The position numbers and the translations under genes were made by a program. A stretch of DNA of 25,428 nucleotides, taken from positions 1 to 25,428 of the forward strand of contig JBIJDM010000013.1 in the NCBI GenBank assembly GCA_044344145.1, written 5' to 3'. A model generated the notes under the pieces. It saw only the letters and a list, made by a program, of their open reading frames with translations. It had not been told where the DNA came from and made no database searches. Positions within the stretch are counted from its first letter, which is position 1, and every line of letters starts with the position of its first letter. The DNA comes from JBAXGE01 sp044344145. Its GTDB lineage: Bacteria; Planctomycetota; Phycisphaerae; WQYP01. Below, piece after piece: positions 8,199 through 17,700 of this stretch.

Positions 8199-8552
8199 TT
8201 AGATGGCCTCGCTGCCATCGGTGCCATCGCTAATGCGAACCACGCGTTCCAGCGGCATGACAAAAATCTTGCCATCGCCGATTTGGCCCTTGCTGCCGGT
8301 ACCGCTGCGGGCGCCCTTGATGATGGCATCCACGGTCGGCTGCACGAAATTGTCATTGACCGCGATATCCAGGCGCACCTTGCGGATCAGATTGACCTGC
8401 ATGGGCTGGCCACGGAAATATTCGGTGTGCCCCTTCTGCCGGCCGTAACCCTGTACGTCGCTGACGGTAAGACGGAAAACTTCGACTTCGGTCAAAGCCT
8501 GTTTGACAGCCTCAAGACGATGGGGCTGAATGATGGCGACAATCCATTTCAT
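8199..8552 (-). CDS. glnB: PII-family nitrogen regulatory protein with altered T-loop
   Basis: A 117-residue member of the GlnB/GlnK family, trimeric sensors of 2-oxoglutarate, ATP/ADP and energy state. GYGRQKGHTE (35-44) and the ATP-binding signature GQIGDGKIFV (89-98) are intact. The T-loop differs: canonical YRGAEY is FRGQPM here, so Tyr51, the residue uridylylated in enterobacterial PII, is Met51 and Tyr46 is Phe46. The loop before the second signature is longer than in GlnB (ARSGTGSKGQ, residues 81-90), accounting for the extra length. Regulation by uridylylation at Tyr51 is thus impossible; signalling by effector binding alone is likely. AGGAG stands seven bases before ATG. No amtB or glnA is adjacent, so its partner is not evident. 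Confidence 0.93.
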   Translation of the reverse strand: MKWIVAIIQPHRLEAVKQALTEVEVFRLTVSDVQGYGRQKGHTEYFRGQPMQVNLIRKVRLDIAVNDNFVQPTVDAIIKGARSGTGSKGQIGDGKIFVMPLERVVRISDGTDGSEAI

Positions 8553-8578
8553 AGTGTGTCTCCTAAATGTGAAACCGT

Positions 8579-8605
8579 AAAAACTTCACTGGGCCAAAGC
8601 CAGTG
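8579..8605 (-). promoter_or_regulatory. Terminator-like hairpin in the glnB leader
   Basis: Six-bp perfect stem CACTGG / CCAGTG (8587-8592 and 8600-8605) with a 7-base loop. On the minus strand it is followed by AAG and five T (8583-8579), ending 26 bases upstream of the glnB start codon. The form fits a weak intrinsic terminator, hence a possible attenuator, but the stem is short. Confidence 0.4.
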
Positions 8606-8667
8606 CCTCTGTTGCTACTCTACGCAAATAGCGGCAGATTACAAGTGAAATTCTGTAAAATCATCCG

Positions 8668-8736
8668 CGCGAATCAGTCCGCTTGGCGTCAGAGGCCGGA
8701 AACAATTAACTCCGCACCCAGACGGACTGACTCGCG
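8668..8736. repeat. Inverted repeat in the region upstream of glnB
   Basis: CGCGAATCAGTCCG (8668-8681) and CGGACTGACTCGCG (8723-8736) are inverted copies with one mismatch over 14 bases, separated by 41 bases. It lies about 115 bases upstream of the glnB start. It could be a structured leader RNA or paired operator sites; no U-run follows on either strand. Confidence 0.5.
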
Positions 8737-9214
8737 AGGACAATTCTACAAGCATCAACCCAAAGTTTCCTCCTGGCCGTTTGGCCTGCCAGAACTCGGG
8801 CTCAGGAGCAAATGCACTATTGCGCATCACAACCCGAGCAATTCCCGCTTACGCTGTATAACTTATAATCAAGTGCTGTACCAAATCGGAACCGAAGGCT
8901 TCATTTCTCGACGAAACAACTTTAAGTGCCTATGAAATCAATTGTTACAACAACAACAAGAGACAGACATCCAACCCGCCAAACCCCGGCAATCCGCATT
9001 CGTGCTTAATTTATGCGCAATACCAAGCACCATTGCACCAATACCGCCCAAAAAACGACCAGCCACCATGGGGCGATCGCCTCCTGCGTCCACCCGACCC
9101 AAATCGGGGCTAAATCTCACTGCTAAGCCTATGCTGGTCAATATGTTGTGACTTACCCGGAGCCATCCGGCTATTTCCTATTCACCACTATATAAGGTAT
9201 ACTGACACACGTTG

Positions 9215-9247
9215 CGCACGTGCGGCGTGCGTGTTTTTTGATTTTTT
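9215..9247 (+). promoter_or_regulatory. Terminator-like hairpin in the DEAD-box helicase leader
   Basis: Perfect stem CGCACG / CGTGCG (9215-9220 and 9226-9231), extendable by G.T pairs, with loop TGCGG. It is followed by six T (9234-9239) and another six T (9242-9247). It sits between a possible -10 element TATACT (9198-9203) and the start ATG at 9298, so it would act as an attenuator of the helicase gene. The -35 region is not recognisable. Confidence 0.5.
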
Positions 9248-9297
9248 CACTGGCTGGATGCCCGCATGCGACAGTTAGGACAACTGGTGTTTGTACC

Positions 9298-10713
9298 ATG
9301 AACGATACTTCTTCTTCGCACTCCCATCACACTCCCACGCACACCCATCATGCCACACATCGGCATCCGCCGGTGCACGTGGAATTGCCGCCGGCCTTTG
9401 TGGCGCTGGGTTTGTGTGAACCATTGTTGCGTGCGATTGCCGAAAAAGGCTTTACCACGCCTTCGGATATTCAGGCCCAACTCATCCCCCCCGCACTGAC
9501 GGGCCGGGACCTGATTGGCCAGGCGCGGACCGGCACCGGCAAGACGGCGGCCTTTGGGCTGCCGATTCTGCATCAGATCACCCCCGGCGTGGGCTTTCAG
9601 GCCTTGATTCTGACCCCCACGCGCGAACTGGCCGGCCAGATTGAACGCGAATTTGTCAGCTTTGCCAAACATATGAAGGTCAAAGTCGCCGCAGTGTACG
9701 GCGGTCGCCGTGTCCGCGGCGATCTGGATGTGCTCGCGGGCAGTCCCGAAGTCATCATCGGCACCCCCGGCCGCGTGCAGGATTTGATCAATCGCGGCGT
9801 GCTGCCGCTGGATGGCGTGCGCTTTGTCGTGTGTGACGAAGTGGACCGCATGTTTGATATCGGCTTCCGTGACGAAGTCCGCGAAATTCTGCGCGGCGCC
9901 ACGGCCCCGCACCAGACCATCTTCGTCTCCGCCACCATCAGTTCGGATATCGAACGCCTGATCACCAAATTCATGCAGGACCCGCTGCGGATCAGCACCA
10001 CCAGCGCTGAGGACGTGCAAACCGTCCCCGAAGCCCAACAGTTTTATGTCTATATCCCCAAACGGCACAAGATTCACGCCATTGCCGAATTGCTCAAACA
10101 TGAGCAGCCCGAACTGGCCATCATCTTCTGCAACATGAAATCGGATGTGGACTTTGTCACCCGCCGGTTGCAGCAGGAAAAGATCAACGCCCGGGCGATT
10201 CACAGCGATCTGAACCAGAGCAAACGCGAGTCGGTGCTGCAGCAGTTCCGGGAACACAAGATTCACCTCCTGTGTGCCACCGATCTGGCCAGCCGCGGGC
10301 TGGATATTCCCGCCGTTTCGCACGTGATCAACTACGATCTGCCGGAAGACCCCGAGGTGTATGTACACCGCGTGGGCCGCACCGCCCGCATGGGCGCCAC
10401 GGGCAAGGCGTTTTCGTTCATCTCCGAAGCCCAGGGCCAGATGCAGTTGCAGATCGAAGGCCTGATCAATCAGTTGCTCGAGGAATACAAGATTCCCGGC
10501 CTGCACTATACACGCACGATTCACAGCCAGAGCCAGACCCACGCCGTCAAGCCCAGCGAAACCGGCGAACCAGGCACCCCCTACGCCACGACTGATTCTG
10601 TGGCCAAGGAAGAAGTGTGGAGTCCCGAAGGCTTTGGCCATGTCAAAGCGGAAAACACGACGGCTTTGCGGCCGATTTCCGGACGTTATCCTTCACGCCG
10701 GGGCCGTCGTTAA
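9298..10713 (+). CDS. DEAD-box family ATP-dependent RNA helicase with His-rich N-terminus
   Basis: A 471-residue protein from ATG 9298; the frame extends to 9220 but that part lies in the leader hairpin. All core helicase motifs are present: Q motif (GFTTPSDIQAQLIP), motif I ARTGTGKT (76-83), PTREL, TPGR, motif III SAT (211-213), motif V ATDLASRGLDIP and motif VI HRVGRTARMG (from 357). Motif II is DEVD (180-183) rather than DEAD, a conservative change that keeps the Mg/ATP acidic residues. The first 27 residues contain nine histidines, a possible metal-binding tail, and the C-terminal extension after about 400 is short and polar. Such enzymes unwind short RNA duplexes in ribosome assembly, decay or cold response. 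The RhlE/CsdA type cannot be settled. The metallophosphoesterase gene follows after 18 bases, probably in the same transcript. Confidence 0.93.
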   Translation: MNDTSSSHSHHTPTHTHHATHRHPPVHVELPPAFVALGLCEPLLRAIAEKGFTTPSDIQAQLIPPALTGRDLIGQARTGTGKTAAFGLPILHQITPGVGFQALILTPTRELAGQIEREFVSFAKHMKVKVAAVYGGRRVRGDLDVLAGSPEVIIGTPGRVQDLINRGVLPLDGVRFVVCDEVDRMFDIGFRDEVREILRGATAPHQTIFVSATISSDIERLITKFMQDPLRISTTSAEDVQTVPEAQQFYVYIPKRHKIHAIAELLKHEQPELAIIFCNMKSDVDFVTRRLQQEKINARAIHSDLNQSKRESVLQQFREHKIHLLCATDLASRGLDIPAVSHVINYDLPEDPEVYVHRVGRTARMGATGKAFSFISEAQGQMQLQIEGLINQLLEEYKIPGLHYTRTIHSQSQTHAVKPSETGEPGTPYATTDSVAKEEVWSPEGFGHVKAENTTALRPISGRYPSRRGRR

Positions 10714-10731
10714 CCGGCGGACGGGTGGCTG

Positions 10732-11478
10732 ATGTTCCAGACCCCCACGATCGAGCACCTCACGCTGCCTTGCGACCGGCTGCCCGCCGCGTTTGACCGG
10801 CTGCGCATCCTCCATTTAACCGATCTGCATATGTCACGCTGGAGCGCCTATTGGCAGCGCTGGCAAAAGGTTTTGCAGCGCTCCCGTCCGGATCTGTTGG
10901 CCATCACCGGCGATCTGACCCACCGGGCCTGGCGCTGGCAAACTTCGGTCGCGGCGGTGGTCAAATTACTCGCCGGCATCAATCCCCCACTGGGCAAGTT
11001 TTTCATCCTCGGCAATCACGATACCCTGCATCTGGTCTCCCCGTTGCAGGAACAGGGCTTTCAGTTACTACATAATCAGGCGGTGATTTTTCCGCGCGGA
11101 CACCAGCGGTTGGCCGTAATCGGTCTGAATCAGCACCGGCGGATTGATACCGATGTCCCCGCCGCGCTGGCCCACGTGCAGCCCGGCGACTTCAAGATTA
11201 TGCTGATGCATTATCCCGATCTGGTCCATGCCGCACAGGCGGCGGGTGTCGATGTCTGTCTGGCTGGCCATACCCACGGCGGGCAGATTTGCCTGCCCAA
11301 CGGCCAACCGCTCTGGCGGCATGACAGTCTGCACCACACCCAGACGACCGGCGTACACCAGTTTGCCGGAACCTGGATGGTGATTAATCGCGGCATCGGG
11401 GTGGCGGGGCTGAAAATGCGGCTATTTTGCCCCCCCCAGGCGTTATTGATCGAATTAGTGCGCCCCGCCGTGAAATGA
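10732..11478 (+). CDS. Calcineurin-like metallophosphoesterase (YaeI/LpxG-like)
   Basis: A 248-residue enzyme with the full dinuclear metal set: TDLH (D31, H33), GDLTH (D61), GNHD (95-97), H160 and the GHTHGGQ motif (H180, H182). GHTHGGQ with the preceding DVCLAGH is typical of the YaeI/YkuE group, some of which are lipid-linked substrates' phosphodiesterases (for example UDP-diacylglucosamine hydrolases). Unlike many relatives it has no N-terminal membrane helix. The start ATG is preceded by GGTGG. It directly follows the helicase gene, but no functional link is evident. The family is certain, the substrate is not. Confidence 0.9.
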   Translation: MFQTPTIEHLTLPCDRLPAAFDRLRILHLTDLHMSRWSAYWQRWQKVLQRSRPDLLAITGDLTHRAWRWQTSVAAVVKLLAGINPPLGKFFILGNHDTLHLVSPLQEQGFQLLHNQAVIFPRGHQRLAVIGLNQHRRIDTDVPAALAHVQPGDFKIMLMHYPDLVHAAQAAGVDVCLAGHTHGGQICLPNGQPLWRHDSLHHTQTTGVHQFAGTWMVINRGIGVAGLKMRLFCPPQALLIELVRPAVK

Positions 11479-11570
11479 AATGCCGTTTCCGGCGTCTATA
11501 GATATGGAGTGGGTTGGTGTATTGCCTGACTCCCCTGTCATTATCTTATTGATCCGTTCAGGAGTTTACG

Positions 11571-14500
11571 TTGCGTTATCCCCTCGTCGGTCTACCCTGG
11601 TGGCAACAGGGCCTGTTGCTTGTTGGTTTGATTCTGGCCCAAAGTTCCTGCCAGCAACCGCCCACCCCCGTGGCCAGTACCCAATCCGCCGTGAAAGCTC
11701 CCGTCGTATCGACCGAGTGCGTGCGCATGGATTTGTCGGGTAAGGGCTGGAAGTTGCTGCTGGATCCGCAGGCACCATGGGCATCGGAACCGCTGGTCCT
11801 CAAGCCGGAGGTATTGAAAGATTCGCACCTGCCGGAAAATTATGTCCCCGCCACCCTACCTGCGACCAATCCTGCGAGTACCGCCCCCAGTACCATGCCC
11901 AGTGGCCCGTATAGTTGGCCGAATGGTCCGGCGCAGGACCTGGCCACGCTGCTGACTAAGCCCGAAACAATCAGCGTCTCGGTGCCTGGTACCGTGGAGC
12001 AATATTTCTGGGAAAAAGCGGCCAATCCCCACGAGACGCAGGGGAACTATCAGGGTGTGAGTTGGTGGCTCAAAGAATTCACGCTGCCGGACAATTTTCC
12101 CGCGGATCAGAATGTGTATGTGCATTTCCAGGCGTGCCGTTACCGGGCGGAAGTGTTTGTGAATAATCAGCCGGTGGGTTATGACGTGGTGGGCTCGACG
12201 CCCTTTACGCTGGACATCACCAAGGCGGTGAAACGGCAGGGGAAAAACCTGCTGGCGGTGCGCATCACCGATCCCAACGATAATACGCTGCAATACAATT
12301 TTAACTGGGCGGACTATGCGGCCATTCCCTGGGGGGCTACCAATGTACCCGCCGTGCACGGCTTTGGTGGTATACACGCGCCGGTGTGGCTGGAAAGCCG
12401 ACCGGCGGCCCATATCAGTGATCTGGTGGTGCGGAACAAGCCCAGTCCCAGCACCACGCAGCCCAGCAGTGTGGATGTGATTGTGGAATTCCAGCAGCCC
12501 CCGAGTCTGCCCGGTACGCTGGAATATTACATAACCCCGCATGGCCAGGCGGGCCAGACGGTTTGGCAGCACATCCTGCCCCTGACCGAGGAATTGCTGA
12601 AAAAACCCATTACCATCACTGCCGACGTGCCTAGTGCCAAACTGTGGGACCTGAAGAATCCGAATCTGTATGACTGCACCGTGCGATTACGTCAGGGTGA
12701 CCAAGTCACCGATGTAACCACGCAGCGCTTCGGCTTTCGCTGGTTCGCCCCGGAAGATGTGGGCGGTGCCGATGCGGTATTCCGGCTCAATGGCCAGCGC
12801 GTGGTGGTGCGCGGAGCGATCAGTTGGGGCTATTGGCCGGTGAACGGGATTTTCCCGACGCGCGAACAAGCCCTCCACCAAATCCGCCAAGCCAAAATTC
12901 TGGGGCTGAATCTGTTGGCCATGCACCGGGCCATCGCGGATCCGCTGGTGATCGAGGCGGCCGATGAGTTGGGCATGCTGATTTACAGCGAACCGGGCGG
13001 ATATAAATGTGATTATGGCAACGATGATGCCCGGACCATCGCGCGGGAAAAGCTGCTGCGCCTGGTCCGCCGCGACCGCAGTTATCCCAGTGTGGTCATG
13101 TGGGGCATGATCAATGAAATATGGGTTAAGGAACGCACGGTCCGACCGGAGTATCTGCGGGATATGGCCGATGCCCACGCGCTGGACCCCAGCCGGGCCA
13201 TTATGCTGGCCAGCGGTCAGGGTGGGATCAAAGGCGAACCCCGGGCCGAAGGTTCATGGATGCCGCCCTACGGCGACAAACGGCTGGAGGTTGGTTTCAG
13301 TAATGAACATCGGGCCGGCGGGCCGGGGGTATATCACGATGGTTTGTGGAGCAATCCGCAGTCCTACTCGGCCTCCGATGGCAACCCCGCCAATATCATC
13401 TATTGGGGCGAGGATGGCGCGATCTCGAATCCGCCGCAACTGGATAAATTGAAAGCCTTCTTCGAACAATCTCCGCAACGGGGCTGGGATGGCGACGATT
13501 TTCTCCGCATGCACAAGGAATATACCAAGTGGTTCGCCCAGCATGGCGGCTTGGGCGGCTTTGACAACCAACTGGACGTCTGGGCCCGGCGCATGGGGAA
13601 TGTGACGTATTACTATCACGGCCGGCTGATTGAAAATATCCGCACCAACAACAAGACCGACGGCTATATGATCAATGGCTGGGAATGCATGAAGCTGGAC
13701 AATCATTCCGGCATCGTGGACCAGTTGCGCAATATGAAGGGTGATCCGGACATTCTCGCCTATTACAACCGGCCGTTGCACTTGGCGGTCAAACTGCGCA
13801 CCAAGGTCACCCAACCGGATACCAGTGTGGTGGCCGATGTGCTGGTGGCCAACGAAGTAAACTTGAAGGGCAAGTTACAACTGAAAGTGGTAACTTTGCG
13901 CGGTCAGGAACAATTGCAGGAACAGACTTGGGATGTGGAATTGGCCGGTGGGGAAACCTTTGGGCAATTGCTGCGCGACAACATTACCATGCCGGTAGGA
14001 AATGTGGCCGGGCGGGTGCGTGTGGTGGCCACTCTCAGCCGGGGTGCGGAAGTCGTCGTGCGCGGCGAGGACGAAGTGTTTGTGATCAATTACCGGGACC
14101 TGCCGCTGCCCGCCCAGGGCGCGGTGCATGACCAATCCGGCCAGTTGACCCGCTTCCTCCAGCAGGAAATGAAATACGAAGTCACCGATCTGACCAAAGC
14201 CGATACGGTGGCCACGCCACCGGCGTGGCTGCTGGTGGGGATCATCGGCCCGCAGGGGGATGCGATCATCAAACGGTATCTGGACCTGGCGCAGGCGGGT
14301 ACGCGCTTGATTGTGGTGGCGGAACCGGAGCGCTGGGCAGCGGCCATGGCAGAACGGAAATGGGTCACGTATGAAGGCACAATGGCAGTGCCCCAAAACT
14401 GGGTGGGCGGGATGTTCTTCGCGTTGGATCACGCGGTACTCGATGGCCTGCCCACCAATCAGGGACTGAACTGGGAATATCAGGTAATCCAAACGTCCCG

Positions 14501-14738
14501 GCAGCGCAAAGGCTATTCCCGCTACGCCCTGTTGCTGGGCGGCGATCAATGTGCGCTCGGAGCCTGGAACCACCACGAACCGCGTTTGGGATCGGTGCTA
14601 GGGGTGGTGAAGACCGGCACCGGGTCGGTGACGCTCTGCACTGCGGACTTGTGCCGGATGGCCGTCGAAACCGCACCGCAATTTGCCACGGCCAAACGGT
14701 TGCTGGTTAATATGCTGCGGTATGCGCCCAAGCCGTAA
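11571..14738 (+). CDS. Secreted glycoside hydrolase family 2 enzyme (beta-galactosidase/glucuronidase-like)
   Basis: A 1055-residue protein starting at TTG 11571, supported by CAGGAG six bases upstream and by the signal sequence that follows at once (hydrophobic 14-24, then SSC at 25-27, a possible but imperfect lipobox). Residues about 130-245 are the GH2 jelly-roll sugar-binding domain (GVSWWLKEFTLP, RAEVFVNNQPVG), about 280-390 an Ig-like domain, and about 400-700 the TIM barrel. The motif VVMWGMINEIW gives the expected acid/base E516; E614 in YWGEDGA is a candidate nucleophile. A second Ig-like region follows, then from about 850 a C-terminal domain resembling class I glutamine amidotransferase-like folds (LLVGIIGPQGDAI, GTRLIVVAEPE). 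The enzyme probably trims plant or algal polysaccharide outside the cytoplasm. It converges with mfd, with only six bases between them. Confidence 0.87.
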   Translation: MRYPLVGLPWWQQGLLLVGLILAQSSCQQPPTPVASTQSAVKAPVVSTECVRMDLSGKGWKLLLDPQAPWASEPLVLKPEVLKDSHLPENYVPATLPATNPASTAPSTMPSGPYSWPNGPAQDLATLLTKPETISVSVPGTVEQYFWEKAANPHETQGNYQGVSWWLKEFTLPDNFPADQNVYVHFQACRYRAEVFVNNQPVGYDVVGSTPFTLDITKAVKRQGKNLLAVRITDPNDNTLQYNFNWADYAAIPWGATNVPAVHGFGGIHAPVWLESRPAAHISDLVVRNKPSPSTTQPSSVDVIVEFQQPPSLPGTLEYYITPHGQAGQTVWQHILPLTEELLKKPITITADVPSAKLWDLKNPNLYDCTVRLRQGDQVTDVTTQRFGFRWFAPEDVGGADAVFRLNGQRVVVRGAISWGYWPVNGIFPTREQALHQIRQAKILGLNLLAMHRAIADPLVIEAADELGMLIYSEPGGYKCDYGNDDARTIAREKLLRLVRRDRSYPSVVMWGMINEIWVKERTVRPEYLRDMADAHALDPSRAIMLASGQGGIKGEPRAEGSWMPPYGDKRLEVGFSNEHRAGGPGVYHDGLWSNPQSYSASDGNPANIIYWGEDGAISNPPQLDKLKAFFEQSPQRGWDGDDFLRMHKEYTKWFAQHGGLGGFDNQLDVWARRMGNVTYYYHGRLIENIRTNNKTDGYMINGWECMKLDNHSGIVDQLRNMKGDPDILAYYNRPLHLAVKLRTKVTQPDTSVVADVLVANEVNLKGKLQLKVVTLRGQEQLQEQTWDVELAGGETFGQLLRDNITMPVGNVAGRVRVVATLSRGAEVVVRGEDEVFVINYRDLPLPAQGAVHDQSGQLTRFLQQEMKYEVTDLTKADTVATPPAWLLVGIIGPQGDAIIKRYLDLAQAGTRLIVVAEPERWAAAMAERKWVTYEGTMAVPQNWVGGMFFALDHAVLDGLPTNQGLNWEYQVIQTSRQRKGYSRYALLLGGDQCALGAWNHHEPRLGSVLGVVKTGTGSVTLCTADLCRMAVETAPQFATAKRLLVNMLRYAPKP

Positions 14739-14744
14739 CAGGAT

Positions 14745-17700
14745 TTACTTGCGGCGTCCCAAGGGGCTGGACGTTGCGGGTTTGGGCGCTGGCGCCGCCG
14801 GGGCTGGTGGCGGAACGACCACTTTTTCCGGGTTGAGCATATTGCGCAATACCACCAGCAGCGTCTGGGGTTCGAGATACTGCGGCGGTAGCCGCAGATG
14901 CACCGTGCGGGCATCGGCCACGCGCACCGAACCGGGGCCTTTGGTGCCCATGAGCGGCCCGAGTTTGGCCAGATCAGACAAGGTAAACACCACATCGGGC
15001 GTGCGCGTGAGGACATGCGACACGCCCCAGCCTTCGGCAAAGATTTTCAGTTCCGCCAACATCAGCAATAGCTCGGTGGACTTGGGCAGGGCGCCGAACG
15101 CATCCACCATATCTTTTTCCAGCGTGCGCACCTGCTCGAGGGTGTGACACCGGCCCAGTCGGCGATAAATATCCATGCGTTGCCGGTCGGATTCGATGTA
15201 GGTGCGCGGCACCGAACCGGTGACGCCGATTTCAATCACGGCATCAATGGGCTTGAGAATCGGCTCGTTGCGCATTTTCTTGACGGCTTCTTCCAGCAGT
15301 TGGCAATACATCTCATAACCCACAGCGGTAATGTGCCCGGATTGCTCGGGGCCGAGGATATTACCCGCCCCGCGTATTTCCAGATCGCGCAGGGCGATTT
15401 TGAAACCCGCCCCCAGACTGGCATATTCTTCCATGGCCTTCAGTCGTTTGGCCGCCGTGGAACTGATAGTCTTGTCGGGACTCAACAGCAGATAGCAATA
15501 CGCCCGATGCTTCCACCGGCCCACCCGGCCGCGCAACTGGTGCAGCCCCGAAAGGCCGAAATGCTCCGCCTCGTTGATGATCATGGTGTTGGCATTGGGG
15601 ATATCCAAACCGCTTTCGATAATCGTGGTGCAGACCAGAATGTCCAGCTCGTGATTGATGAACTTGTGCATCACATCTTCCAACTCGCCATCGGCCATCT
15701 GGCCGTGGCCGATGCCGATGCGGGCGCCGGGGGCCATCTGCCGGATGTCGTCGGCGACGCTCTGGATGTTCCAGACGCGGTTATGCACAAAATATATCTG
15801 CCCGTCGCGGGCCAGTTCCCGCTGGATGGCCATATGGATGCGGGCGCGATCGTAGGGTATCACCTCGGTGACGACACTGCGCCGGTCCATGGGCGGGGTG
15901 CTGAGATTGGAAATGTCGCGAATACCCAGCATGCTCATGTGCAGGGTACGCGGGATGGGCGTGGCCGTCAGGGTCAGCACATCCACCGTCATGCGCAACT
16001 GCTTGAGCCGTTCCTTGTGTTCCACGCCGAAGCGCTGCTCTTCATCAATAATCACCAGACCCAAATCCGCAAAGCTCACATCCTTGCTCAACAGCCGGTG
16101 CGTGCCGATCAGGATATCCACCTGCCCGGTGCGGACCGCTTCCAGATTGAGTTTCACTTCCTTGGGGGTTTTGAAACGGGAGACAGAGTTAATCACGAAG
16201 GGATAACCCGCCATGCGGTTACGGAAGCTCTTTTCATGCTGTTCGCACAGCACCGTGGTGGGTACCAGCACCGCGACCTGCTTGCCAAATTCGCACACTT
16301 TGAAGGCCGCACGCATGGCCAGTTCGGTTTTGCCGTAGCCCACATCACCGCATAACAAGCGATCCATGGGCCGGGGCAGCGCCAGATCATTTTTAATTTC
16401 GCCGGTGCAGCGGACCTGGTCTTCGGTGGGCGGATAGGGGAACGCTTCTTCGAATTCTTTGGTCCACGCGGTATCCGCCGGATAGGCGACCCCCGGCGCG
16501 GCCGCCCGGGCGGCCTGCACGGCCAGCAAATCCCCGGCCAGTTTCACTACGGCTTCGCTGACTTTTTCTTTTTGTTTGTTCCAACTGGTTCCGCCCAGCG
16601 CCGACAGCGTGGGCCGGCCATGGGGACTGCCGACATATTTCTGCACCAGATGAATCTGCGTTACCGGCACCTGCAGAACCGACTCGCCGGAGAATTTCAG
16701 GGTCAGATATTCCGCCCCCATGCCATCGCGGGCGATGGTTTTCATCCCTTCAAATTTGGCGATACCGTGCTGGACATGCACCACGTAATCGCCGGGCTGC
16801 AGGTCCAGAAAGGTATCCAGCGGCTTGGCCCCGGCCACGGAACGCAGACGCCGGCGCGTGGTATAACGGTGGAATAACTCATGATGCCCCACCAGCGTCA
16901 GACTACGCCCCGCGCAGAGCGGTTCCTCCCAACCAAAGCCCAGCCCCAAGGCCCCCACCTGCATCTGCATGCTGTGCTGGGCGCCGGGACATTTTACTTC
17001 CAGCAAATCCGTCAGCCGCTGCAAATCGCCCTTACTGTCGCACACCACCAAAGTCTGACTGCGCTGCGCCAACTCGGCCAATTCCCGCACCGCCGCATCT
17101 ACCTGCGTGTCGAAGCGCATCAGCGATTGGCAGGGCAACCGCACCACATCCGCCACCCCGGCGGGAGCAAATTGGTGCAACTCCACCCAGGCAAATTGCT
17201 GGACATTCTGCAACACCGCTTGCGGGCTATAGGTGCCGCGGGTCTCATCCAGACGCTGATAATAACTGCGCCCCTGCTCCTGAATTTCGGTCGGCTCCAA
17301 CAGCCAGATCAGAGTATCTTTCGCCATGTACTTGAGCAGATGCGTGGTATCTTCCACCGGCCAGGTGGCGCGATCGCCCAAGGCCACCAGCCGGGCATGG
17401 GTCTCGACCTTGATTGTGCCCATGGTTTCCAGATCAAACCGGGCCAGAGATTCGATCTGATCGCCGAAGAAATCTATGCGTAGCGGCTGGCCATCCCCCG
17501 GCGGCCACACGTCCAGAATATCACCACGCACGGCAAAATCACCGGCATCTTCCACCGCGTCCAAGCGGGTATAGCCATGTTCCCCGAGCCAGTGAATTAA
17601 CGTGTCGCGGGCGTAGGTCTGGCCGGTCTTCAGGGCGATAAGCTGCTGGGCCAGCAGATGCGGCCCGGGTGCAGGTTGCATCAGCGCCTGAATGGGCGCG

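Larger units (their letters stand above)
8553..9297. other. Gene-free divergent region between glnB and the DEAD-box helicase (745 bases)
   Basis: No coding region here has a good start site or recognisable product. It holds the leaders of both flanking genes, several inverted repeats (8668-8736, and CTCCTG at 8770-8775 against CAGGAG at 8803-8808), a perfect TATAAT at 8864-8869 without a matching -35, and the helicase leader hairpin. It is more A+T rich than the genes around it. Confidence 0.55.

Noticed and set aside
8938..9141. A 67-codon minus-strand frame with a Gly-rich hydrophobic stretch, possibly a small membrane protein or gene remnant
   Set aside because: It would need a TTG start without ribosome binding site, ends in a Cys/Asn run, and no family is recognisable.
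9247..10641. A 464-codon open frame antisense to the DEAD-box gene
   Set aside because: It lies entirely opposite a gene with all helicase motifs and shows no family pattern or ribosome binding site.
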